Below, in pieces: positions 1-8,936 of a DNA stretch of 64,000 nucleotides; positions within the stretch are counted from its first letter, which is position 1; the number at the start of each line of letters is the position of its first letter. The notes under the pieces are model-generated. The model was not told where the DNA came from. It worked only from the letters and a program-made list of their open reading frames with translations, and did not search any database. The translations under genes were made by a program, and so were the position numbers. This stretch comes from Youxingia wuxianensis (GTDB taxonomy: Bacteria; Bacillota; Clostridia; Oscillospirales; Ruminococcaceae), in the NCBI RefSeq assembly GCF_014385085.1, contig NZ_JACRTD010000006.1, forward strand, positions 137,597-201,596, given 5' to 3'.

Positions 1-646
1 CACGGAGGACATTAACAGCTCTGTCTGCCCCGCTCTTAAGCGCCAGGTCCAAATTGAATTCAGAAACATCTGACACCATAATTCTTCCGAAACCCATGGC
101 TTTGGCAGCCACAACAGCAAGAGAGCCAATGGCTCCAACCCCAATTATCAATAGGTTTTCCTTCTCGTTTCCCTGAAATTTCCTAAGTGCGTGGATTGCC
201 ACTGATAATGGTTCTGCTAGAACGGCAGTCTTCAGGTCTATATTATCAGGTTTTTTATATACCCATCTAGCTGGTATGTTGAAGTATTCCACAAAAGTGC
301 CTACCCATCCGGAAGTTCCTGGAACTCTAAGCTTTGCACAGTGGACAGGCATATCTTTTTTACACCATATACATTCCCCACAAGAAACAACTGGCATAGC
401 CGTGACCTCATCCCCAATGTTTAGACTGTCAACTTTTACGCCTTTCCTAATAATCACGCCAGACAACTCATGTCCTAGTATTACTGGCGGTTTTCGGAAG
501 GGATGTGTACCATGGTAGATGTGCATATCACTACCACAGATGCCGGCATATTCTACTTTTATTAGGACATCATCGTCACCACATTCTGGTGTGGGAATTT
601 CCTGCATGCTAACCTCGCCTATATTGGTTGCTAATAATGCTTTCAT
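1..646 (-). CDS. Zinc-dependent alcohol/polyol dehydrogenase (MDR family), 3' end outside the window
   Basis: Only the N-terminal ~215 residues are present; the reading frame is open to base 1. The protein has the catalytic-zinc motif GICGSDMH and the following GHE, the structural-zinc cysteine cluster (SCGECIWCKK, then a further Cys), and the start of a Rossmann fold (GVGAIGS). These define the medium-chain dehydrogenase family (sorbitol, threonine or butanediol dehydrogenase type), which oxidises alcohols with NAD(P). The start at 646 follows AAAGGAGG at good spacing. It is the last visible gene of the minus-strand catabolic cluster, separated from the flavoprotein gene by 281 bp of very AT-rich DNA in which I see no gene and no clear terminator. 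The family is certain; the substrate is unknown. Confidence 0.9.
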   Translation of the reverse strand, partial: MKALLATNIGEVSMQEIPTPECGDDDVLIKVEYAGICGSDMHIYHGTHPFRKPPVILGHELSGVIIRKGVKVDSLNIGDEVTAMPVVSCGECIWCKKDMPVHCAKLRVPGTSGWVGTFVEYFNIPARWVYKKPDNIDLKTAVLAEPLSVAIHALRKFQGNEKENLLIIGVGAIGSLAVVAAKAMGFGRIMVSDVSEFNLDLALKSGADRAVNVLR

Positions 647-927
647 TAATAGTTTTTCCTCCTTTAAATGACATAGTAAATAATTCTAACTTCTTAACAA
701 CAAAAACAAATTCCTGATTGTTGAATATTTTTATATAATCCATCAATTGTATTATATAAAAATAAAGGTAAATGTCTATTTTTATTTTTATTTCTATTAT
801 ATAATATTTTGATATCTATATAATTACTCTCTTCCTTTTCATTCAGTTTCAACAAAATAATACATACTTGAAGAACGTTTTTAGCCTTGCGCTTAAAATC
901 TCAAGTCATATAATTATTTGTACTGCA

Positions 928-2577
928 TCAAAGAACAAATGCACGATTGTATAAATTATTTTTTTCAGGATAATCAACTCTATGATGACTCCCCCTGCTT
1001 TCCTTTCGTTGTAAAGCAGAAATTGCCATTATTTGAGATGTATACATCAAAGAATACAGTTCAAAATTCCGTAGATTTATTACATTGCCCAGAGGTGCAT
1101 TATTAATTTCCTTTTGCAGCTGGTCCACCATTTGTAAAACAAAATTCAAACTGACTTCTGATCGATTGATGAGAAGATTCTCCTGATTGCATTCTTTCAG
1201 CCGCAGAATCATTCCTTCTGTATCGATCACTCTGAGTAACAATTCCTTTTTTCTATCAACAAACTTGGCAACCAACTGGGAATCTAATTTGGTCACAGGA
1301 TTCTGCAGCGCACTTAGCGCAGCATTTTTACCAGCAATTGCGCCAAACACCTGACATGTTACCATCATGTTGCCACCCAGACGGTTAGCACCATGTGAAC
1401 CTCCTGCAACCTCTCCAGCTGCAAAAAGTCCAGGAATTTTGGTGGAAGCTGACTTATCGATCACCAAACCACCGCTTGTGGCATGAGCAAACACCGCAAC
1501 TTCCGCTTTTTGCTTCAGCAGGTCAACACCTTTATGCAGCATATAATCCCTTGCAATAGGCCACATATGATGAATTCCACAGTCATCTTCCAACGACTGT
1601 ATATAGCTGTCCGTCATATGTGACAGATCTGCCACGATACCCCCGTGTTCAGTTCCTCGACCATTGCATATTTCCTTGTGTGCAGCAATCTCCAAATATT
1701 TTGAAGCATCACTTGTTGAGAAAGGAAAATGTCGCCTATGCTCATGCATCACATCATAACTTGATAGTCCCTCAGGCAAGTAGTTAGTCAAAAACTCCAT
1801 ATTTTCCCCATTATAAAGGCGTGGCATTCCTTCCCAAAGATAAGCGTTGAACATGTTTATCACCGGATGAGAAAAACACATCCCAACCTGCATGAATTCC
1901 ATGTTAATCAACTTGGCTCCCGCTTCATGTCCAATTGTGTAACCATCACCAGTAACATCCAATGGGTTCATATTTCGAAGAAAAGCCTGTGTGGTTCCCC
2001 CTGTAGCCAGTACAACACTACCAGATTCAATGATGAAGCTCTTTCCTTCCGCATCCCAGCCAAATGCTCCCGCACAGCGTTCGCAATCCATAAGCAGACC
2101 TGCAATCGTCACTCTATCCAGTATCTGAATTTTGTGTCGTTTCTTAATCTGCTGCGTCATAGCCTCTATAATAGGTTTTCCATGTCCACGAATAACATGG
2201 GTCCGGGCAGACTCAGAGAAACAACTCTTGAATATATAGAAGTCTCCATCCTCCATTTCGAATGAGACCCCCCACTCTATGAGGCGAGAAATTGTATCCG
2301 GCGCCTGTTCCGCTAACAGTTGAGCTAGTGCTGGATCAACCATCCCCTGGCCTGCACTTACAATATCTTCATAATGTCTCTCAATATCACCAGGCACATC
2401 TGGATTACCTGCATTGTATCCTGCCATTTCCGCCACGGGGAAACATGTAGCTCCAGCATTTCCTAGCGGCTTTTTGCTCACCATCAGTACACGAGCACCG
2501 CAATCAGCAGCTTCTATTGCTGCACGGCAAGCTGCACCTCCTGCACCTATCACCAAAACATCTGTCTGAAATCGCAT
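928..2577 (-). CDS. FAD-dependent oxidoreductase of the fumarate reductase / aspartate oxidase flavoprotein family
   Basis: This 549-aa protein starts with an FAD-binding Rossmann motif (DVLVIGAGGAACRAA) and has the family's second flavin segment (GSVVLATGGTTQAF) and the signature SHGANRLGGN near residue 400. These are features of fumarate reductase, succinate dehydrogenase and L-aspartate oxidase flavoproteins. No signal peptide, haem-binding CXXCH or FMN-attachment domain is visible, so it is probably cytoplasmic. The start follows TGGAGGT. It lies 41 bp downstream of the enoyl-CoA hydratase gene, and a LacI-type palindrome sits in that gap. In context it probably oxidises or reduces an intermediate of the operon's pathway; the substrate cannot be read from sequence. 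Confidence 0.85.
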   Translation of the reverse strand: MRFQTDVLVIGAGGAACRAAIEAADCGARVLMVSKKPLGNAGATCFPVAEMAGYNAGNPDVPGDIERHYEDIVSAGQGMVDPALAQLLAEQAPDTISRLIEWGVSFEMEDGDFYIFKSCFSESARTHVIRGHGKPIIEAMTQQIKKRHKIQILDRVTIAGLLMDCERCAGAFGWDAEGKSFIIESGSVVLATGGTTQAFLRNMNPLDVTGDGYTIGHEAGAKLINMEFMQVGMCFSHPVINMFNAYLWEGMPRLYNGENMEFLTNYLPEGLSSYDVMHEHRRHFPFSTSDASKYLEIAAHKEICNGRGTEHGGIVADLSHMTDSYIQSLEDDCGIHHMWPIARDYMLHKGVDLLKQKAEVAVFAHATSGGLVIDKSASTKIPGLFAAGEVAGGSHGANRLGGNMMVTCQVFGAIAGKNAALSALQNPVTKLDSQLVAKFVDRKKELLLRVIDTEGMILRLKECNQENLLINRSEVSLNFVLQMVDQLQKEINNAPLGNVINLRNFELYSLMYTSQIMAISALQRKESRGSHHRVDYPEKNNLYNRAFVL

Positions 2578-2589
2578 AATACCTCCATA

Positions 2590-2603
2590 TGTAAACGTTT
2601 ATA
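2590..2603. promoter_or_regulatory. Internal LacI-type operator
   Basis: The gap between the enoyl-CoA hydratase and flavoprotein genes contains TGTAAACGTTTATA, the same palindromic core (TAAACGTTTA) as the site upstream of the LacI-family gene at 7229-7242. It is also one mismatch from a CcpA cre consensus, so catabolite control is an alternative. Binding is inferred. Confidence 0.55.
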
Positions 2604-2618
2604 TATCATTCAAAAAAA

Positions 2619-3401
2619 TCATCGAAATTTTGGTACCCGCTTGTTCAAAAATGCGTCTACACCTTCTGCACAGTCTTCCGTCTTGAACACCGTTTTACTA
2701 AATGCCAGATTTTCATAAAAGCACTCTTTATTCGGCTTTAACCACAACTCACGTACTCCCTGTTTAATAAGTTTGATTGCTTCAAATGGCTTCTGTGCAA
2801 TCTGTTCAGCAAGTTCCATTGCTGTCTTTTTGACCATACCTGCCGGAGCCAGACGACTAACAAGACCATATTCCAATGCCTGTTGAGCTGTCAAAAGTTC
2901 GCCCGTATACATCATTTCAACGGCCTTTGAAGGGCCCACAAGTTTTGCCAGTCGGAACAAGCCTCCGCTACCGGGGAATACACCAAGATTTATTTCCGGA
3001 AGTCCGATATGCCCGGTTTCAGACATAATACGAATATCACAGGCCATGCTCATTTCGCAGCCACCGCCCAATACATGTCCCTCCATAGCAGCAATTACCG
3101 GCTTGCTTAACTGCTCAATTGCATCAAAACATAAATTTTCATTTTGAAGCTTTTTCCCAATAACATTATCCCAAACTTGTGGAAATTCATTGATATCGCT
3201 ACCGACACAAAATGCCCTTTCTCCACTTCCAGTAAGAACCACTACACGTACCCGACTATCTTCTTCCAGCTTATGGAGCACATCACTCAGTTCCGCTCTC
3301 AAACCAAGTGTCACCAGATTAAGCGGCGGGTTGTTTAACGTAACCACTGCCACTTTCGGATTACTCACATCCACAATTACCAGATTATTTGTATATTCCA
3401 T
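2619..3401 (-). CDS. Enoyl-CoA hydratase/isomerase family protein
   Basis: This 260-aa crotonase-fold protein has the oxyanion-hole segment around GSDINEF, the conserved EGHVLGGGCEMSMACDIRI block and the PEINLGVFPGSGG block with the expected catalytic Glu. The family hydrates or isomerises acyl-CoA thioesters. Upstream in-frame starts exist at 3443 and 3416, but only the ATG at 3401 has a ribosome binding site at proper distance (GGAGGAATTATTT before ATG), which also places it 14 bp after the CoA-transferase stop. It probably acts on the CoA ester made by the neighbouring CoA-transferase. Family assignment is secure; the precise reaction is not. Confidence 0.88.
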   Translation of the reverse strand: MEYTNNLVIVDVSNPKVAVVTLNNPPLNLVTLGLRAELSDVLHKLEEDSRVRVVVLTGSGERAFCVGSDINEFPQVWDNVIGKKLQNENLCFDAIEQLSKPVIAAMEGHVLGGGCEMSMACDIRIMSETGHIGLPEINLGVFPGSGGLFRLAKLVGPSKAVEMMYTGELLTAQQALEYGLVSRLAPAGMVKKTAMELAEQIAQKPFEAIKLIKQGVRELWLKPNKECFYENLAFSKTVFKTEDCAEGVDAFLNKRVPKFR

Positions 3402-3415
3402 AAATAATTCCTCCA

Positions 3416-4609
3416 TTAATTCTTCTTTGAGCCTGGCGACCACACAACGCCCTCCTCTGACAATTCACATAATTCCTCAGTTTGATAGCCAACCTCCCTT
3501 AAGACTTCTTCGGTATGTTCTCCAAGTTCTGGAGGTAAGCGGCGAATTCCAACTGTATCGCCATCATATTTGTTGGCGTGTCCCAAAACTTTCACTTCTC
3601 CCGCCACTGGATGTTCCATTGTCAAGATTGCGTTGTTGTATTGTACCTGCTCATCCTGCAACACCTGTTCATATTCGTTTACAGGTGAATACCATATTCC
3701 TTTTGCTTCTAATATATCGATCCATGCTTGCGTTGTCTTCTTTTTCATCTCCTGACAAACAATTTTATCAAATTCCATCCGGTCATCCATCTGGTCTTTT
3801 GCTGTATATCCATCTAATACATTTGGAGTAAAAATCTCCCGCAACTGATCAATCGGCACCAGAGAAAGTGTAATATATCCGTCCAGTGTGGCATATACAC
3901 CATAAGGACTCTGATGGATACGCGTGGACAATCCGGTGGTTGGACGTTCAATAAACTGCCCTCCATTCATATAATACCCCAGAGCCTCAATCTGCAGATC
4001 CAGAGCAGCGCCCAATAGACTTGCTTCAATGCGATGTCCCTGGCCTGTCCTTTCCCGGTCATAAACGGCACTGACGATTCCAAGAGCCGCAAGGATAGCA
4101 CCATGTTGATCCACTGCTGCAGTTCCGATAGGGGTAGGTGGGGTATTTCCATTTCCGGTGAGGGAAGCAAGACCACTCATGCTCTGAATCAACAGATCCT
4201 GACCCGGTTTTTTCAAATTTGGCCCGCTGGATCCGTACCCGGAACAAGAGCAATATATAATCTGCGGATTAACCTCTTTAAGAGCCTCATATCCCAATCC
4301 TAATTTGTCCATCACTCCAGGTCGGAAATTTTCAATTACGACATCGTACTCCTGAACAAGTCTTTTTATAATTTCCCGTCCCTTTTCACTCTTCAGGTCA
4401 ATAGCAATCGCGCGCTGGTTACGGTTGGCAAGAAGGAAAAATACACTGACCCCATTCTTGTATGTATTACATCCACTCCAATGGCGTTCATAAGCCCCCT
4501 TTGGCGCTTCAACTTTGACAACGTCAGCTCCCAAATCTGCGAGGGCCTGTGCTGCGCTTGGTCCCTGTAAATAATGTGTAAAGCTTAACACTTTAACTCC
4601 TTCTAACAT
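3416..4609 (-). CDS. Class III CoA-transferase (CaiB/BaiF/formyl-CoA transferase family)
   Basis: This 397-aa protein is of normal family length, with the typical N-terminus (LEGVKVLSFTHYLQGP), ADLGADVVKVE, the VIENFRPGVMDKLGLGY block and a candidate catalytic Asp at residue 167 (AVDQHGA), close to Asp169 of formyl-CoA transferase. Class III enzymes move CoA between acids through an aspartyl-CoA anhydride. It sits between the aldehyde dehydrogenase (34 bp upstream) and the enoyl-CoA hydratase (14 bp downstream) in one operon. A plausible scheme is aldehyde to acid, acid to CoA ester, then hydration or isomerisation; that order is inferred from gene content only. Confidence 0.9.
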   Translation of the reverse strand: MLEGVKVLSFTHYLQGPSAAQALADLGADVVKVEAPKGAYERHWSGCNTYKNGVSVFFLLANRNQRAIAIDLKSEKGREIIKRLVQEYDVVIENFRPGVMDKLGLGYEALKEVNPQIIYCSCSGYGSSGPNLKKPGQDLLIQSMSGLASLTGNGNTPPTPIGTAAVDQHGAILAALGIVSAVYDRERTGQGHRIEASLLGAALDLQIEALGYYMNGGQFIERPTTGLSTRIHQSPYGVYATLDGYITLSLVPIDQLREIFTPNVLDGYTAKDQMDDRMEFDKIVCQEMKKKTTQAWIDILEAKGIWYSPVNEYEQVLQDEQVQYNNAILTMEHPVAGEVKVLGHANKYDGDTVGIRRLPPELGEHTEEVLREVGYQTEELCELSEEGVVWSPGSKKN

Positions 4610-4643
4610 AATAAATCTCCTTTTACACTCTCATAGAAAAATA

Positions 4644-6110
4644 TTAATTATTACTGAAATCCACACTGTTCAAAACATTTTTCATTACATAGCACTTCGG
4701 TTGACTGAATTCTTCGAGTGTTATTGCAATACCTTCACGTCCGATACCAGAATTCTTGAACCCTCCAAATGGCATATCCATATGACGATAACTGCCTGCA
4801 CCGTTCACAACCACCATGCCCGCCTTTATTCTAGCTCCAATGGCAATGCCCTGTGTTGCATCTTTAGCAATAATTCCTGCCTGCAGACCATATTCTGTTT
4901 GATTTGCAATCTCAATGGCCTCTTCTATTGAATGATATCTTATGATGGTCATGACAGGTCCAAAAATCTCCATGTTCTTCGCAACATCCATATCACTGGT
5001 TACACCATCCAACAACGTCGGGGTTAAAAATACATCATCTTTTATCTCACCACCGCACACACATATAGCTCCCTGCCGAACAGTTTCATCAATCTGCCTT
5101 TTAACTTCTGCAGCAGCTTCCGCATTAATCAAAGAGCCTAATTCTGTTCGAGGATCCAAAGGATTACCCTGTCTTACTTTAGCGATACGCGCTTTCACCT
5201 TTTCCACAAAGGCATCCGCTATCGTATCAGGTACCAATGTACGCTTGCTAGAACAACAAACCTGACCACCATTGAGGGTTCTGGTACTTACCAGCTGGTC
5301 AGCTGCATAGTCCAAATCTGCATCTTCAGTCAAAATCAAAGGGTCATTTCCGCCCATTTCCAAGAAAACCCGATGTAATTGCGGCGCAGAATCTTCATAC
5401 ACTGCCCTGCCAACTTGAGTACTTCCGGTAAAAGTAATTGCAGCTATACGAGGGCTTTTATTTATATACTGCGAAACAAATTTTCCACTTGCATACAAAA
5501 GCTGTATCGTTTGGTGTGGCACACCGGCCTGTGTCAGCAAATCAGCCATGATTAAAATAGGCATTGGATCACTGCTTGGCATCTTTGCAATAACAGAGTT
5601 TCCCATGAGAAGCGCAGGAACTGTCTTGTGTGCAAATAATTCTACCGGTGCATTAAACGGAACAATACACATACACACACCTAATGGCTCCCGGCGGGTA
5701 AAAATAATATCATTTTCCAGCCCTGGCTGATTTTGGGGCATAACCTCGCCATATTCATGATTTGCCTTTTCTACATATCCGCGTGTAAGTGCAACCGTCA
5801 GACTCACCTCGCCGTGGCATTCAGAAATCGGTCTGCCCATATTACGGCAAAGAGTCTCTGCAACACGTTCTTCGTTTTTCTCCAGCAGATCGGCAAACTT
5901 GTTCATGATCTGCGCCCTACGGTAGAGTGGTGTATTTTCCCAGATAGCAAGCCCTTCTTCTGCATAAGACAACACACGTTCAGCATCTTCGTTCCCTTCC
6001 GCCAGCGGCAATGTTCCCATCACTTCCCTAGTGACTGGATTTTTAATATCTACCGTAGATCGTTTCGCCGGATTACTGCCATATGCGTAACCATTTAAAT
6101 AAAAACTCAT
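4644..6110 (-). CDS. NAD(P)-dependent aldehyde dehydrogenase
   Basis: This 488-aa enzyme is of standard length. Visible signatures are the cofactor-binding FTGSTQVGRAVYED region, the general-base Glu in LEMGGNDP and the catalytic Cys in GGQVCCSSKR. It oxidises an aldehyde to the acid. A longer frame to 6197 is open, but the ATG at 6110 has GGAGG at ideal spacing and begins a typical N-terminus (MSFYLNGYAYG). It is the first enzyme gene after the LacI-family regulator, with a 93-bp gap that could hold the operon promoter; no TAAACGTTTA palindrome lies in that gap. The substrate is unknown. Confidence 0.92.
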   Translation of the reverse strand: MSFYLNGYAYGSNPAKRSTVDIKNPVTREVMGTLPLAEGNEDAERVLSYAEEGLAIWENTPLYRRAQIMNKFADLLEKNEERVAETLCRNMGRPISECHGEVSLTVALTRGYVEKANHEYGEVMPQNQPGLENDIIFTRREPLGVCMCIVPFNAPVELFAHKTVPALLMGNSVIAKMPSSDPMPILIMADLLTQAGVPHQTIQLLYASGKFVSQYINKSPRIAAITFTGSTQVGRAVYEDSAPQLHRVFLEMGGNDPLILTEDADLDYAADQLVSTRTLNGGQVCCSSKRTLVPDTIADAFVEKVKARIAKVRQGNPLDPRTELGSLINAEAAAEVKRQIDETVRQGAICVCGGEIKDDVFLTPTLLDGVTSDMDVAKNMEIFGPVMTIIRYHSIEEAIEIANQTEYGLQAGIIAKDATQGIAIGARIKAGMVVVNGAGSYRHMDMPFGGFKNSGIGREGIAITLEEFSQPKCYVMKNVLNSVDFSNN

Positions 6111-6203
6111 TTTGCAACCTCCATTTCTATCGATATTATATAAATCAGAAACTTGCCCAAATCCTATGCTTCTTGCAAACTTTTCGGCAATTCCCAACTT
6201 TAC

Positions 6204-7205
6204 TTATTTATCAGGCGCTTCCGCCACTGAGTCACGAGCTATAACTTTGCCCCGCAGTTTTACTGGTCGACTAGGACTCTCTCCATTCATCAGCGCCAAC
6301 AGATAATCTACTCCCAGCTTGGCAAGTTCTTCTTCTGGTTGCCAAAAAGTCGTCAAAGCAGGTTCAATCATTGCAGATGTAGAAATATCATCGTATCCCG
6401 CTACCGATACATCTTGCGGGATCCGTAGGCCCAATTCATTAAGTGCGCTATAGATACCAAAGCAAAGCATATCGTTCCCGGCGAAAAATGCCGTCGGCGG
6501 ATCCGGCTCTCTCATCCTAGCCGTCACTCTGTCGTGTGCATCATGCATATCGACGATATCATAGAAAATATTTTTCACATTTACATCCAGCCCTGCAGCA
6601 CGCAAAGCGTCCTTGGCTCCGTCAAAACGTTCAAAATAAATTGGATTGTCAAAACTCGGAAACAACATGGCAATCTTCTTGTGTCCATTCTGTATCAGAT
6701 GATCCATCATTGCATAGCCGCCATAATAGTTATCTGTAGGTATACACGCCTTCACATCCGGAAAATTTCGATTTAAAAAGACATAAGGAATTCCGTAATC
6801 TTCAAGTTTCAAAATATGTTGAATACTTTGGGAGGTAGGCAGTACAATCACTCCATCTACACTTCTGTCCTGTAATAGCCCTACCATCCGTTTTTCTTTT
6901 TCAACGCTTTCATTTGTATCGCAGAGCAAAATCATATATTTATTCTGATCCGAGTATTGTTCAATATATTTTGTAATCTTAATATAATAAAGGTTACAAA
7001 TATCCGGTAGTAATAATCCTATCGTGTTTGTATTGCCGGTTTTAAGGCTGCGCGCTGTATGATTCGGCTTATAATCCAACTCATGAACCGCATTCATAAC
7101 CTTTTTTCTTGTTTCAGGACGAATGTAATTCTTATCAGCAAGTACTCTGGAAACTGTGCAAATAGATACTCCTGCCAAATTGGCCACATCTTTAATTGTA
7201 GACAT
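6204..7205 (-). CDS. LacI/GalR-family transcriptional regulator
   Basis: This 333-aa protein starts with a canonical LacI helix-turn-helix (STIKDVANLAGVSICTVSRVL), a hinge helix region (KPNHTARSLKTG) and a periplasmic-binding-protein-like sensor domain. The start at 7205 is preceded by GAGGG; longer in-frame starts lack the family N-terminus. It is the promoter-proximal gene of the catabolic cluster and is co-oriented with it. The 14-bp palindrome at 7229-7242 lies just upstream, as expected for autoregulation. The effector is unknown, but by family it is probably a sugar, sugar acid or related pathway metabolite. Confidence 0.93.
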   Translation of the reverse strand: MSTIKDVANLAGVSICTVSRVLADKNYIRPETRKKVMNAVHELDYKPNHTARSLKTGNTNTIGLLLPDICNLYYIKITKYIEQYSDQNKYMILLCDTNESVEKEKRMVGLLQDRSVDGVIVLPTSQSIQHILKLEDYGIPYVFLNRNFPDVKACIPTDNYYGGYAMMDHLIQNGHKKIAMLFPSFDNPIYFERFDGAKDALRAAGLDVNVKNIFYDIVDMHDAHDRVTARMREPDPPTAFFAGNDMLCFGIYSALNELGLRIPQDVSVAGYDDISTSAMIEPALTTFWQPEEELAKLGVDYLLALMNGESPSRPVKLRGKVIARDSVAEAPDK

Positions 7206-7228
7206 TGATAATCCCTCATATGCATTTC

Positions 7229-7242
7229 TATAAACGTTTATA
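7229..7242. promoter_or_regulatory. LacI-type operator upstream of the regulator
   Basis: TATAAACGTTTATA is a perfect 14-bp palindrome with a central CG, the usual form of LacI-family operators, 24 bp before the regulator's start codon. A near copy lies at 2590-2603. Binding by the adjacent regulator is inferred. Confidence 0.65.
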
Positions 7243-7398
7243 TATTTTCTTGTATTCATTATATCTAATAAATACCATAATGTCAACTTTAATATTTCTT
7301 GATTTGCTACAAAAACTTATATTTTAAATGAGATATTTTGTCTTTTCCAAATAAAATATCCCGTAAGTTCTCCAAACCAGATACAAAGTTTACTGAGG

Positions 7399-7590
7399 AA
7401 ATGACCTATGGCATGTTAACTTCCGGAAGCTGTCTTTTAACATGACAGTACTTTTAATCTTACGAAAAGAGAGAAAAGCTTTCTTGAAAGATCTTGGGCT
7501 AAAACCTTTGCTGAAAAGGTGTTTCCTGCCATTGATGAAAAATTTTTTCAGTTCTTTATAGCGACAAGGCTTCTCGCCCCAATATGATTG
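7399..7590 (+). pseudogene. Decayed 5' fragment of a transposase (IS1182-like)
   Basis: Between the regulator and the first island gene, plus-strand reading gives pieces such as AKTFAEKVFPAIDEKFF and, one frameshift later, VLYSDKASRPN. These resemble the N-terminal region of IS1182-type transposases, but they are broken by frameshifts and stops and the rest of the gene is absent. It marks the border between the catabolic operon and the island. The family name is from memory of motif shape only. The rest of 7287-7398 shows no gene. Confidence 0.4.
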
Positions 7591-7591
7591 T

Positions 7592-7966
7592 TTGATGGGT
7601 GCTTGCGATGAACTGTTTAAGCCAAAGGACAAAACAAGTCGTTACACAGACTTTTTCACTGTCAATCCCGATGAACCAGACAAGGTATATTCCCCTGTCT
7701 ACGCTGATTATATCGCCGTACTGGATACCGTTCCGCAGTTGCAGGACGTGAGCGCAAAGAAAAGCGGCTTGTCTATTTCAGAGAAGCAGAAAATTGATTG
7801 GTATTTCCGTGATTTACCCGAAAACGCCAATAAAACACGGGTTGCAGAGTTTGTGCGAGATGTTATGCAGAAACACCCGGAAATTACTCCGCTTCTGAAA
7901 CTCTCAAAATATAGCGAAGCCGTTGAGATTGTAGAAATTGCAGAAGCGGCAGACAAAAAAGAGTAA
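7592..7966 (+). CDS. Hypothetical protein, possibly a 5'-truncated C-terminal remnant
   Basis: An open frame of 124 codons with a charged, soluble product (YSPVYADYIAVLD, then LPENANKTRVAEFVRD). I do not recognise the family. There is no good ribosome binding site before the first ATG, and the frame begins exactly where the transposase remnant ends, so the real gene may have lost its 5' end there. A possible terminator follows around 7985-8025 (GGGCG repeats followed by TTTTT). Confidence 0.45.
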   Translation: MMGACDELFKPKDKTSRYTDFFTVNPDEPDKVYSPVYADYIAVLDTVPQLQDVSAKKSGLSISEKQKIDWYFRDLPENANKTRVAEFVRDVMQKHPEITPLLKLSKYSEAVEIVEIAEAADKKE

Positions 7967-8047
7967 GCGACTTTCAGGCAAAGACAAACGCCCTTACCCG
8001 ACTATGGGCGAGGGCGTATCTTTTTACCATTTTTAAGGAGTTTTAAA

Positions 8048-8218
8048 ATGAACAACGAAAAAATTTTATCCATTTCAAACCCTGTTTTAACGGATTCCCA
8101 AATTAACGACCTTGCACGACCATTGATAGGGATTTTAGAAGCGTTCTACCAAGACCCCCAGAATGAGCAGTCATTTCAAGAGTGGTTGAAGCAACAGGAA
8201 AAACACACTTCCAAATAG
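8048..8218 (+). CDS. Small hypothetical protein, 56 aa
   Basis: The ATG at 8048 follows TAAGGAGTTTTAAA, a good ribosome binding site, and the frame runs 56 codons to TAG (MNNEKILSISNPVL to QEKHTSK). The product is soluble, with several Gln and acidic residues. I do not recognise it. It converges with the Fic gene, whose stop is 5 bp away on the other strand. Confidence 0.55.
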   Translation: MNNEKILSISNPVLTDSQINDLARPLIGILEAFYQDPQNEQSFQEWLKQQEKHTSK

Positions 8219-8222
8219 AAGG

Positions 8223-8885
8223 TTATATGCTTATTCCCTGTATGCAGTTGTCATAAAGGAACTGTTTGAGCGTTTCCGGCTTTCCATTGTTATAAAAATC
8301 AAGCAGTAAAGTATTAAACTCTTCCATGTGCTTGTCTGTGATCGTGAGCATACCCGCCCCGGCAGAAAGCAGGATTTTGTTAGCGACTGTCATACTGGTT
8401 CGCTTGTTACCGTCCCAAAAGAACTGCCCTCTTGCGCCCCATGCAAAGGCCGTTAAAGCCTTTTCTGTTGCGGTGGTATCTTTACCCAATATGACTTGCA
8501 ACTCCTGTTCTACGTCCGTTTGGGCGGGTATAGGCGGCGTATAATCTGTACCCGATATACCTACTGAACCGGTGCGCAACTTTCCCCATTCAAGAGCTTC
8601 ATTGCGTGCAATAAATCCATTTAGCTTACAGATATAGTCAAGCGTTAGCGGCTCTGAAATGGTATCCAGCAGAAAACGCCATGCGTCCCGCATATTCAAA
8701 ACGGCCATTACGTCATCAAGCTGTACATTGGGAACATTCACGCCGTTTAAGATGGTTTTTGTTTGCGGGAAAGTAACGGCACGGTTTTCCATACGCATAC
8801 CGCAATAAACATTTTCGTCCCACTTTTTCTTAGCAAGAAAGCGACTTTGCGCCGGGGACAGGTGGTATTTATCAGCGAAATTCAA
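8223..8885 (-). CDS. Fic-domain protein with Gln in place of the catalytic His
   Basis: Fic enzymes usually transfer AMP to proteins using the motif HPFxxGNGRxxR. Here the corresponding stretch reads GQFFWDGNKRTS, so the catalytic His position is Gln and the second Gly is Lys, while the anion-binding DGN and Arg are kept. The codons (cag ttc ttt tgg gac ggt aac aag) show this directly. Start choice: a GTG at 8927 is in frame, but the TTG at 8885 is preceded by AAAGGAGGGTAAAACC and gives a 220-aa protein, so TTG is preferred. It lies downstream of a small XRE regulator on the same strand, resembling toxin-antitoxin or effector-regulator pairs. AMP transfer activity is doubtful. Confidence 0.8.
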   Translation of the reverse strand: MNFADKYHLSPAQSRFLAKKKWDENVYCGMRMENRAVTFPQTKTILNGVNVPNVQLDDVMAVLNMRDAWRFLLDTISEPLTLDYICKLNGFIARNEALEWGKLRTGSVGISGTDYTPPIPAQTDVEQELQVILGKDTTATEKALTAFAWGARGQFFWDGNKRTSMTVANKILLSAGAGMLTITDKHMEEFNTLLLDFYNNGKPETLKQFLYDNCIQGISI

Positions 8886-8936
8886 GGTTTTACCCTCCTT
8901 TCCGACTTTGGTTAGCGACTTTGACACAGAAAATTT

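Noticed and set aside
7390..7632. 80-codon minus-strand frame beside the island border
   Set aside because: No start signal; the plus strand shows broken transposase-like sequence in the same place.
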